From positions 1-37,458 of the forward strand of contig NZ_NFIP01000013.1 of the NCBI RefSeq assembly GCF_002161805.1: a stretch of DNA of 37,458 nt, read 5' to 3'. This DNA comes from Collinsella sp. An307. Lineage in GTDB: Bacteria; Actinomycetota; Coriobacteriia; Coriobacteriales; Coriobacteriaceae. Shown here piece by piece: positions 24,833 to 31,879 of this stretch. The notes under the pieces are model-generated. The model saw nothing but the letters and a program-made list of their open reading frames with translations, made no database searches and was not told the origin of the DNA. Made by a program: the position numbers and the translations under genes. Every line of letters starts with the position of its first letter. Within the stretch, counting starts at the first letter, position 1.

Positions 24833-26109
24833 ACGCCCTGAAGAACGCTTTTCGCATCAAGGACCTGCGCGAGAAGATTCTCTTCACCATAGCGATGCTC
24901 GTGCTGTACCGTATCGGCGCGCACGTGCCTGTGCCCGGCATCCCCTTCGGGGAGATGGTGGACCTGTTCAGCGGCGACAACTCTGTCGCCGCTGGCGCTA
25001 TGTCGCTGCTGAATCTCTTCTCCGGCGGTGCGCTTAGCTACGTCTCGGTCTTCTCGCTCGGCATCATGCCCTACATCACGAGCTCGATCATCCTTCAGAT
25101 GCTCCAGAGCGTGGTCCCGAGCTTGCACGAGCTTGCCCGCGAGGGCGAGGTCGGTCAGACCAAGATCACTCAGTATTCTCGCTATCTGACGCTTGCGCTC
25201 GCCCTTCTGAACTCCATCGGGTACCTGTTCCTGTTCAAGGGCTACGGCATCAACTTCAATGGTGCCGGCGCTCCCGAGGTCATCTTCGACATCATGATCG
25301 TGGGCACGCTTACCGCGGGCGCCATGCTCATCATGTGGATCGGTGAACTCATCACCCAGCGCGGTATCGGCAACGGCATGTCGCTCATCATCTTCGCCAA
25401 CATCATGGCGGGGCTGCCGGCGGCCATCATCTCCTCGGCTTCCGAGGGCACGATGGGTATCGTCGTCACCGTGGTGATCTTTGTGATCATTCTCTGCGTC
25501 ATCCCGCTGATCGTGTACCTGGAGCGCGGCCAGCGCCGTATCCCGGTGAGCTACGCCAAGCGCGTGGTTGGCCGTCGCATGATGGGTGGTCAGACCACCT
25601 ATCTGCCGATCAAGGTGAACACCGCGGGCGTTGTGCCGATCATCTTTGCTAGCGCCCTTCTCTACTTCCCGGCCCAGCTCGCCGTGTTCTTCCCCGGCGT
25701 CGGTTGGGTTCAGGCGGTTGCCGGTGCGCTTGCGAGCGGCTGGATCAACTGGATTCTCAACGTTGTTCTGATCGTGTTCTTCGCGTACTTCTACACGAGC
25801 ATGGTCTTCAACCCCGATGAGACGGCTGACAACCTGAAGAAGCAGGGTGGCTTCATCCCCGGCGTTCGCCCGGGCAAGGCCACGGCCGCCTACATCAAGA
25901 ACGCCCTTAACAAGATCACCCTGCCGAGCGCGATCTTCCTGGCACTTATTGCCATCGTGCCGTCTGTGGTGTTCTCGTTCACGGGCAACCAGCTCATCCA
26001 GTCCTTCGGCGGTACGTCGGTCCTCATTATGGTCGGCGTTGTGCTCGACACCCTTGCAAAGGTGGAGAGCCAGCTGAAGATGTATGATTATGACGGGTTC
26101 TTCAAGTAG
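24826..26109 (+). CDS. secY: Protein translocase subunit SecY
   Basis: SecY is the membrane channel of the Sec export system. The 427 residues from a GTG inside the rplO end begin MLDALKNAFRIKDLREKILF. Family segments are YRIGAHVPVPGI, FSLGIMPYITSSIILQML, the cytoplasmic loop YLERGQRRIPVSYAKR, and ADNLKKQGGFIPGVRPGKAT. About ten membrane helices are visible. GGAGG within rplO precedes the start. The overlap couples it to rplO. Followed by adk after 25 bp. Confidence 0.98.
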   Translation: MLDALKNAFRIKDLREKILFTIAMLVLYRIGAHVPVPGIPFGEMVDLFSGDNSVAAGAMSLLNLFSGGALSYVSVFSLGIMPYITSSIILQMLQSVVPSLHELAREGEVGQTKITQYSRYLTLALALLNSIGYLFLFKGYGINFNGAGAPEVIFDIMIVGTLTAGAMLIMWIGELITQRGIGNGMSLIIFANIMAGLPAAIISSASEGTMGIVVTVVIFVIILCVIPLIVYLERGQRRIPVSYAKRVVGRRMMGGQTTYLPIKVNTAGVVPIIFASALLYFPAQLAVFFPGVGWVQAVAGALASGWINWILNVVLIVFFAYFYTSMVFNPDETADNLKKQGGFIPGVRPGKATAAYIKNALNKITLPSAIFLALIAIVPSVVFSFTGNQLIQSFGGTSVLIMVGVVLDTLAKVESQLKMYDYDGFFK

Positions 26110-26134
26110 CAACACGGCTTGAGAGGAGTCAGCC

Positions 26135-26761
26135 ATGAACATCGTATTGCTTGGAGCTCCGGGCGCGGGCAAGGGTACCGTCGCTCAGGAACTCGTTGCA
26201 GAGTTCGGTTTTGCCCACATCTCGACCGGTGACCTTCTGCGTGCTGCCGTCAAGAGCGGCAGCGACCTTGGCGTCAAGGCCAAGAGCTACATGGATGCCG
26301 GCGAGCTTGTCCCCGATCAGCTCGTGATCGATCTGGTGAAAGAGCGCCTTGCCGCCGACGACGCCCAGAAGGGCTTCATTCTGGACGGCTTCCCGCGCAA
26401 CACCGTTCAGGCGGTCACCCTCGACTCTGAGCTCGGCGCCATGGGCAATCCGCTCGATGCGGCGCTCCTTATCGATGTCGACGCGAAGGTCATTATCGAC
26501 CGTCTCTCGGCTCGCCGCGCCTGCCGCGCCTGCGGCTACACCGGCACCGCTGCTGACGAGGTTTGCCCCAAGTGCGGTGGCGAGATGTATCAGCGCGACG
26601 ACGACAAGCCCGAGACGATCGCCAACCGCCTCGATGTGTACGAGAAGAATACGAGCCCACTCGTAGAGTACTATCGCGGCCAGGGCCGTCTCGATGTAGT
26701 CGACGGCGTCGGCACCATCGAGGAAGTCCATGATCGTGTGAAGGAAGCTCTCCATCTATGA
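26135..26761 (+). CDS. adk: Adenylate kinase, zinc-type lid
   Basis: This enzyme equilibrates ATP + AMP with two ADP in the cytoplasm. The 208 residues begin MNIVLLGAPGAGKGTVAQEL, with the P-loop GAPGAGKGT at 7-15. HISTGDLLRAAV and GFILDGFPRNTVQA bind AMP. The lid contains CRACGYTG and VCPKCGGEMYQRDDDKPETI, four Cys fit to bind zinc. The lid is shorter than in E. coli-type long forms but typical of this layout. GAGAGGAG precedes the ATG. The stop overlaps map (ATGA). Confidence 0.97.
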   Translation: MNIVLLGAPGAGKGTVAQELVAEFGFAHISTGDLLRAAVKSGSDLGVKAKSYMDAGELVPDQLVIDLVKERLAADDAQKGFILDGFPRNTVQAVTLDSELGAMGNPLDAALLIDVDAKVIIDRLSARRACRACGYTGTAADEVCPKCGGEMYQRDDDKPETIANRLDVYEKNTSPLVEYYRGQGRLDVVDGVGTIEEVHDRVKEALHL

Positions 26762-27546
26762 TCAAAATTAAGTCTGCACAAGATATCGAGCAGATGAAGA
26801 AGGCCGGAGCGCTGTCTAAGATGGCGCTCCGGCACGTTGGTGCCATGGTGCGTCCTGGCGTCTCGACCTTCGAGCTCGATCAGCTCGCCGAGCAGATTAT
26901 CCGTATGCACGGCGGCATCCCCACGTTCAAGGGTTACGGCGGATTCCCCGGCTCCATCTGCGCGTCGCTGAACGATGCGGTGGTGCACGGCATCCCTAAT
27001 CCTGACATCATCCTGCGCGACGGTGACATCATCTCGATCGATACGGGTGCGACCGTTGACGGTTGGGTGGGCGATAACGCTTGGACCTTCTATGTGGGTA
27101 ACCCCTCGCAGGAGGTCAAGGCCCTTTGCGAGGTCACGCTCGACTGTCTGAAGGAGGGCATTGCCCAGGCTGTTCCGGGTAACCGCATCGGCGACATCGG
27201 CCATGCCATCCAGAGCCTGGCCGAGCGTCACGGCTATGGCGTGCTCCGCGAGTACGTGGGTCACGGGGTAGGACGTGTCATGCACGAGGACCCCAACGTT
27301 CCCAACTGGGGCAAGAAAGGTCGCGGCGTGAAGCTCGAGGCCGGTATGGTCATTGCCATCGAGCCCATGATCACGCTCGGTACCTACCATGTGAGCGTGG
27401 GGCCGGACGGCTGGCTTGTCACCACCGACGACGGTCTGCCCGCCGCGCATTACGAGAACACCATTGCTATCACCAATGACGGCCCGGTCATCCTCACGCA
27501 GGACGCCCAAGGCGCCTGGTGCTCCATGCAGGGCGGTGTGATGTAA
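26758..27546 (+). CDS. map: Methionine aminopeptidase, type I
   Basis: This metalloenzyme removes the N-terminal Met from new proteins. The 262 residues carry the five metal ligands Asp95 and Asp106 (SIDTGATVDGWVGDNAWTF), His169 (GHGVGRVMHE), Glu202 (IEPM) and Glu233 (HYENT). The length is normal for class Ia, with no N-terminal extension. The ATG overlaps the adk stop by four bases. The transcript block ends after it. Confidence 0.97.
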   Translation: MIKIKSAQDIEQMKKAGALSKMALRHVGAMVRPGVSTFELDQLAEQIIRMHGGIPTFKGYGGFPGSICASLNDAVVHGIPNPDIILRDGDIISIDTGATVDGWVGDNAWTFYVGNPSQEVKALCEVTLDCLKEGIAQAVPGNRIGDIGHAIQSLAERHGYGVLREYVGHGVGRVMHEDPNVPNWGKKGRGVKLEAGMVIAIEPMITLGTYHVSVGPDGWLVTTDDGLPAAHYENTIAITNDGPVILTQDAQGAWCSMQGGVM

Positions 27547-27619
27547 TGCCATCGCTTGGCTTGACCGGCGGGTAACGGTGAATATCCGTAAGCGCTGAGG
27601 CTTATATGGCTCAATCTGA

Positions 27620-27643
27620 AAGGAGGCCCTGCTGGGCCTCCTT
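27620..27643. terminator. Hairpin after map
   Basis: A perfect 10-bp stem AAGGAGGCCC/GGGCCTCCTT (27620-27629, 27634-27643) has a 4-nt loop. It lies between map and a convergent gene. The nearest T run (27656-27660) is 12 bp downstream, so strength is uncertain. Confidence 0.65.
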
Positions 27644-27710
27644 CGCTTATGCGAGGTTTTAGCAATGTGCAAAATATTTCACATTGCCCGAAAGAAGAAC
27701 GCCCATTAGA

Positions 27711-28172
27711 TCATCGTCCGTTATCGCGAAGAATTCCTATCCCGCTTTCGTCGTATCGTTCCCTATACCATTTCTTACAACATTGATAGTCAAGGTATAA
27801 CAGCGTGCGCTTCTGCACATCGTGCTCATCTACTCCAAGGAGCAGGCGAGCCTCCAGATAGAGGCGGTTGCAGTTAGAGGCGATGTAACACGTGTTGGCC
27901 TCCACAATGAGAATAATCTTCTGAAGGTCTCCGGAACTTGTGTCACGGTAGATTGCTGAATTCCTCTCAGAGTGGGGAAAAACAAATAGATGCAGCTTCA
28001 TGTCGGCTATGGATAGATGGTGCGCATCGTTGCTGACAGCATACAAGGCATTCTGCCTGTACATGTTTAAGGAGCAGGCCGTTAGAGCGGCGTCTTCCGG
28101 GTCGCTCGCTTCGAAGAAGTCGTAGAGATTGGCCAGCTGACGCGTGAGCTCGTCGAAGTCCAGTCGGTGCAT
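27711..28172 (-). CDS. Hypothetical protein, unrecognised
   Basis: The frame gives 153 residues (MHRLDFDELTRQLANLYDFF at the start). I do not recognise it. It has no signal peptide or membrane segment, several Cys (for example DYQCCKKWYRERYDESG near the end), and a mixed helix/strand composition like a real globular protein. Coding is visibly more AT-rich than the genes on both sides, a sign of transfer. No good ribosome site precedes the ATG, which lowers confidence. It sits on the minus strand between map and infA, two genes that are adjacent in many actinobacteria. Confidence 0.55.
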   Translation of the reverse strand: MHRLDFDELTRQLANLYDFFEASDPEDAALTACSLNMYRQNALYAVSNDAHHLSIADMKLHLFVFPHSERNSAIYRDTSSGDLQKIILIVEANTCYIASNCNRLYLEARLLLGVDEHDVQKRTLLYLDYQCCKKWYRERYDESGIGILRDNGR

Positions 28173-28303
28173 TGTGGTCCAATCGACACAGATGAAGCGG
28201 CTTCCAGTGTTCTTCGGGAATGCCTATCAGTATAGGAGACGTTGCGAGCGAAGAAAATTGTGGAGTCGATACGAAAAATCCACGATAGTGTGCGCGAGTA
28301 CGC

Positions 28304-28309
28304 TATCAT
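28304..28309 (+). promoter_or_regulatory. Candidate -10 box before infA
   Basis: TATCAT lies 40 bp before the infA start, in the same context as the box before rplE. No good -35 hexamer is visible 16-18 bp upstream. A promoter is expected here because the gene before it is on the opposite strand. Confidence 0.45.
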
Positions 28310-28348
28310 ACGCTGTTGCTGTATGTTTCGCGAGAGAAAGATGTGCTT

Positions 28349-28567
28349 GTGAAGAAGGAAGATGCCATCGAGCTTGAGGGTACGGTCACTGAGCCGCTCC
28401 CCAACGCTATGTTCCGCGTCGAGCTTGAGAACGGGGCCTCTGTGCTGTGCTCCATCTCCGGCAAGATTCGCATGAACTACATCCGCATCCTTCCCGGCGA
28501 CCGCGTGGTCGTGGAGATCTCTCCCTACGATCTCACGCGCGGGCGCATCACCTATCGCTATAAATAG
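28349..28567 (+). CDS. infA: Translation initiation factor IF-1
   Basis: IF-1 binds the 30S A site during initiation. Taking the GTG at 28349 gives 72 residues ([20 protein letters not shown] after the Met), the family length. An ATG at 28316 would add 11 residues not found in IF-1, and a GTG at 28343 is also possible. OB-fold landmarks are [40 protein letters not shown] and [12 protein letters not shown]. It starts the alpha block. Confidence 0.96.
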   Translation: MKKEDAIELEGTVTEPLPNAMFRVELENGASVLCSISGKIRMNYIRILPGDRVVVEISPYDLTRGRITYRYK

Positions 28568-28701
28568 CAGCCCGTATCGAGCGGGGAGGGGAGCGCTCAA
28601 GCCCCAAGCTGCTCGACACGCTCATCAGCCGGTTATTCACGTCTGCGGCTGGACGAGTAGATAGTAGGTATACGTTTGAGCACAACTGAGAGGATCGCAT
28701 C
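28568..28701 (+). promoter_or_regulatory. Spacer with hairpins between infA and rpmJ
   Basis: The 134-bp gap contains CAGCCG (28626-28631) pairing with CGGCTG (28646-28651), and GAGCG/CGCTC near 28578-28597. AGAGGA lies before rpmJ. It is a possible leader for S4-type autoregulation of the alpha operon, but I cannot match the known S4 pseudoknot. Confidence 0.35.
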
Positions 28702-28815
28702 ATGAAGGTACGTCCTTCCGTCAAGAAGATGTGCGACAAGTGCAAGATCATTAGGCGCCATGGCAAGGTGCTCGTAATCTGCGAGAACCCGCGCCACAAG
28801 CAGCGTCAGGGTTAA
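28702..28815 (+). CDS. rpmJ: 50S ribosomal protein L36
   Basis: L36 is the smallest 50S protein and binds near the L11 region. The 37-codon frame encodes [20 protein letters not shown] then [17 protein letters not shown]. Zinc ligands are Cys11, Cys14, Cys27 and His32. This is the zinc-binding form. GAGAGGA precedes the ATG. Followed by rpsM after 15 bp. Confidence 0.98.
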   Translation: MKVRPSVKKMCDKCKIIRRHGKVLVICENPRHKQRQG

Positions 28816-28830
28816 AGAGAGGAGCATACG

Positions 28831-29205
<375 letters not shown>

Positions 29206-29218
29206 GGAGAGCGCTTAG

Positions 29219-29626
29219 ATGGCTACGGCAAAGAACAAGCGCGCTGCGCAGACCCGCATCAAGCGCGCCGATCGCAAGAACATTTCGGTGGGACAGGCTC
29301 ACATCCGCTCCACCTTCAACAACACGATCGTTTCGATCACCGATCCCCAGGGCAACGTCATTGCCTGGAAGTCCGCCGGTCAGGTCGGCTTCAAGGGCTC
29401 GCGTAAGAGCACCCCGTTTGCCGCTCAGATGGCTGCCGAGGCTTGCGCCAAGGCCGCCATGGAGCACGGCATGCACAAGGTTGCCGTCTTCGTGAAGGGC
29501 CCCGGCTCCGGTCGCGAGACCGCTATCCGCTCGCTCCAGGCCGCTGGCCTCGAGGTGTCGAGCATCCAGGACAAGACCCCCATCCCGCACAACGGCTGCC
29601 GCCCCAAGAAGCGTCGCCGCGTGTAA
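29219..29626 (+). CDS. rpsK: 30S ribosomal protein S11
   Basis: S11 lies on the 30S platform near the E site. The 135 residues include [60 protein letters not shown] and [15 protein letters not shown], all family signatures. AAGGAGAG precedes the ATG. Followed by rpsD after 21 bp. Confidence 0.98.
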   Translation: MATAKNKRAAQTRIKRADRKNISVGQAHIRSTFNNTIVSITDPQGNVIAWKSAGQVGFKGSRKSTPFAAQMAAEACAKAAMEHGMHKVAVFVKGPGSGRETAIRSLQAAGLEVSSIQDKTPIPHNGCRPKKRRRV

Positions 29627-29647
29627 CTCTGAAAGGATCGCTTAACC

Positions 29648-30244
29648 ATGGCAATTGACAGGACTCCTGTTATCAAGCGCTGCCGCCAGCTCGGGATCGA
29701 TCCCGTGGAGCTCGGCTACAGCAGCAAGAAGGAATCGATTCGCCAGCCCAAGCGCCGTCGCAAGGAATCTGAGTACGGCATGCAGCTGCGCGAGAAGCAG
29801 AAGGCTAAGTTCATCTACGGTGTGCTCGAGAAGCAGTTCCATCACTACTACGAGCGCGCTCTTCGCATGGAAGGCGTCACGGGTGAGAACCTCATGACCC
29901 TTCTCGAGCGTCGTCTTGACAACGTCGTGTTCCGTCTTGGCTTCGCCCGTACCCGCAAGGAGGCCCGCCAGACGGTCCGCCACGGTCACTTCACCGTGAA
30001 CGGCCGCCGCGTCGACATCCCCTCCTTCCTCGTCAAGCCCGGTGACGTCGTCGCCGTCGGCGAGAAGTACCGCGACCTCCTCCCCATCAAGGAGGCCCTC
30101 ATCCAGTCCGAGCGCTTCGAGGTCCCCGGTTGGCTTGAGGTCGATATCGAGAAGCTGAGCGGCAACGTGCTGTCGCTGCCCACCCGCGAGCAGATCAGCA
30201 CCGATATCCAAGAGCAGCTCATCGTCGAGCTCTACTCTAAGTAG
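29648..30244 (+). CDS. rpsD: 30S ribosomal protein S4, zinc-free form
   Basis: S4 starts assembly of the 16S 5' domain and represses the alpha operon in E. coli. The 198 residues have an N-terminal region without a four-Cys zinc site, then the S4 RNA-binding domain [20 protein letters not shown] followed by [19 protein letters not shown]. The end [12 protein letters not shown] is typical. AAAGGA precedes the ATG. Followed by rpoA after 45 bp. Confidence 0.98.
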   Translation: MAIDRTPVIKRCRQLGIDPVELGYSSKKESIRQPKRRRKESEYGMQLREKQKAKFIYGVLEKQFHHYYERALRMEGVTGENLMTLLERRLDNVVFRLGFARTRKEARQTVRHGHFTVNGRRVDIPSFLVKPGDVVAVGEKYRDLLPIKEALIQSERFEVPGWLEVDIEKLSGNVLSLPTREQISTDIQEQLIVELYSK

Positions 30245-30289
30245 TCTAGTCCCTTATCCGATTAGGCTGCTGAGGCTGGAGGTTAGTAC

Positions 30290-31231
30290 ATGTCAGAATT
30301 CATTAGGCCTCAGGTTCAGGTCGAGGAGATCAACGAGACCTCCGCGCGCGTTTCCGTTGAGCCGCTCGAGCGCGGCTATGGCGACACGCTCGGTAACTCG
30401 CTGCGTCGTGTCCTGCTCTCGTCTCTCGAGGGCGCTGCGGTGGAGGCCATCCAGATCGATGGCGCCCAGCACGAGTTCACGACCATCCCCAACATGGTTG
30501 AGGATGTCACCGACATTGTTCTGAACGTGAAGGGCCTGGTGTTCGAGGCTCTCGGTACCACCGAGGAGGGCACCGCGACCATCTCGGTCGACGGTCCCTG
30601 CGAGGTCGTCGGTGGCGATTTCGCGCTGCCTTCCGACTTTGAGCTCGTGAACCCCGATCACCACATCGCCACCCTCACCGAGGGCGGTCACCTCACCATG
30701 AGCATGCGCATCGGCTACGGCCGCGGCTACGTCTCCTACGAGAACAACAAGCGCGACAACGACCCCATCGGTGTCATCCACGTCGACTCGCTCTTCTCGC
30801 CGGTTCGTCGCTGCGCCAAGCTCGTCGAGGCCTGCCGCGTGGGCCAGCACACCGACTACGACCGTCTTGTTCTCGAGATCGAGACCAACGGTGCGGTGAG
30901 CCCGCGTGACGCGGTGGTGCAGGCGGCCAACATCATCAACCAGCACATGACCGCCTTCATGAACCTTGCCGAGACCCCTGAGGTCGAGGAGGAGGTTTCG
31001 ATTTTCGCCCCCGAGGTGACCAGCGATAACGCCGAGCTTGACAAGCAGATCGAGGACCTGGACCTCTCCGTCCGCTCCTACAACTGCCTCAAGCGCGCGA
31101 GCATCCATTCGGTGCGCCAGCTCGTCGAGTTCTCCGAGAACGACCTGCTGAACATCCGCAACTTCGGTGTGAAGTCGATCGAGGAAGTCAAGGACAAGCT
31201 TCAGTCCATGGGGCTCAGCCTCAAGGACTAA
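30290..31231 (+). CDS. rpoA: RNA polymerase alpha subunit
   Basis: Alpha dimerises to start polymerase assembly, and its C-terminal domain contacts UP elements and activators. The 313 residues include ERGYGDTLGNSLRRVLLSSL, EGAAVEAIQIDGAQHEFTTI and the alpha-CTD LDLSVRSYNCLKRASIHSVR then NFGVKSIEEVKDKLQSMGLS. The length is normal. GGAGG precedes the ATG. Followed after 30 bp by rplQ. Confidence 0.98.
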   Translation: MSEFIRPQVQVEEINETSARVSVEPLERGYGDTLGNSLRRVLLSSLEGAAVEAIQIDGAQHEFTTIPNMVEDVTDIVLNVKGLVFEALGTTEEGTATISVDGPCEVVGGDFALPSDFELVNPDHHIATLTEGGHLTMSMRIGYGRGYVSYENNKRDNDPIGVIHVDSLFSPVRRCAKLVEACRVGQHTDYDRLVLEIETNGAVSPRDAVVQAANIINQHMTAFMNLAETPEVEEEVSIFAPEVTSDNAELDKQIEDLDLSVRSYNCLKRASIHSVRQLVEFSENDLLNIRNFGVKSIEEVKDKLQSMGLSLKD

Positions 31232-31261
31232 CGCTATCGCGTATCAGAGGAGAAACCGACC

Positions 31262-31765
31262 ATGCGTCACAACAAGAAGAAGGGTCTGAAGCTCGGCACC
31301 GACGCCGCGCACACCCGTGCGATGAAGAAGAGCCTCGCCAAGGCGCTCTTCGAGAACGATCGCATCAAGACCACCGAGACGCGCGCCAAGGCGCTGCGCG
31401 GCTACGTTGAGCCCATCATCACCTGGGCCAAGAAGGGCGACCTGCACTCTCGTCGTCTGGCCATCGCCAAGCTCGGCGATAAGAACCTCGTTGCCGAGCT
31501 CTTCGACAAGGCCGCTCAGGGCATGTGGGCTGACCGCAACGGTGGTTACACCCGCATCATGAAGCTCGGCCCCCGCAAGGGCGACAACGCTCCGATGGTC
31601 ATCATCGAGATCGTGTCCGAGCCCGTGGTGAAGAAGGCCCCCAAGGCTGCTCCCGCCAAGAAGGCTGAGGCCCCCAAGAAGGTCGAGAAGGCCGAGGAGG
31701 AGGCTCCCGTCGAGGTCGAGGAGACCGTTGAGGCTGAGGCCACCGAGGAGAAGGCCGCCGAGTAA
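31262..31765 (+). CDS. rplQ: 50S ribosomal protein L17 with acidic tail
   Basis: L17 lies near the tunnel exit. The first 118 residues are ordinary: MRHNKKKGLKLGTDAAHTRA, MKKSLAKALFENDRIKTTET, KLGPRKGDNAPMVIIEIV. The last 48 or so are an Ala/Lys/Glu/Val low-complexity tail (KKAPKAAPAKKAEAPKKVEK, then EEAPVEVEETVEAEATEEK). Such tails are known in actinobacterial L17. AGAGGAG precedes the ATG. A terminator follows. Confidence 0.97.
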   Translation: MRHNKKKGLKLGTDAAHTRAMKKSLAKALFENDRIKTTETRAKALRGYVEPIITWAKKGDLHSRRLAIAKLGDKNLVAELFDKAAQGMWADRNGGYTRIMKLGPRKGDNAPMVIIEIVSEPVVKKAPKAAPAKKAEAPKKVEKAEEEAPVEVEETVEAEATEEKAAE

Positions 31766-31791
31766 CGGCGTCCGCTCAAGGTTCGCATTGT

Positions 31792-31820
31792 AAGAGGGGC
31801 GCCCCGGGTGCCCCTCTTTT
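31792..31820 (+). terminator. Intrinsic terminator of the alpha block
   Basis: AAGAGGGGCGCC (31792-31803) pairs with GGTGCCCCTCTT (31807-31818), a 12-bp stem with one G-T pair, running into TTTT. It closes the ribosomal-protein cluster. Confidence 0.9.
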
Positions 31821-31879
31821 GGTATGTAGCGTAGGTTCTGAGTGCAGGTTCGCTGAGAGCATGAGGGGAGGTGGATGAC

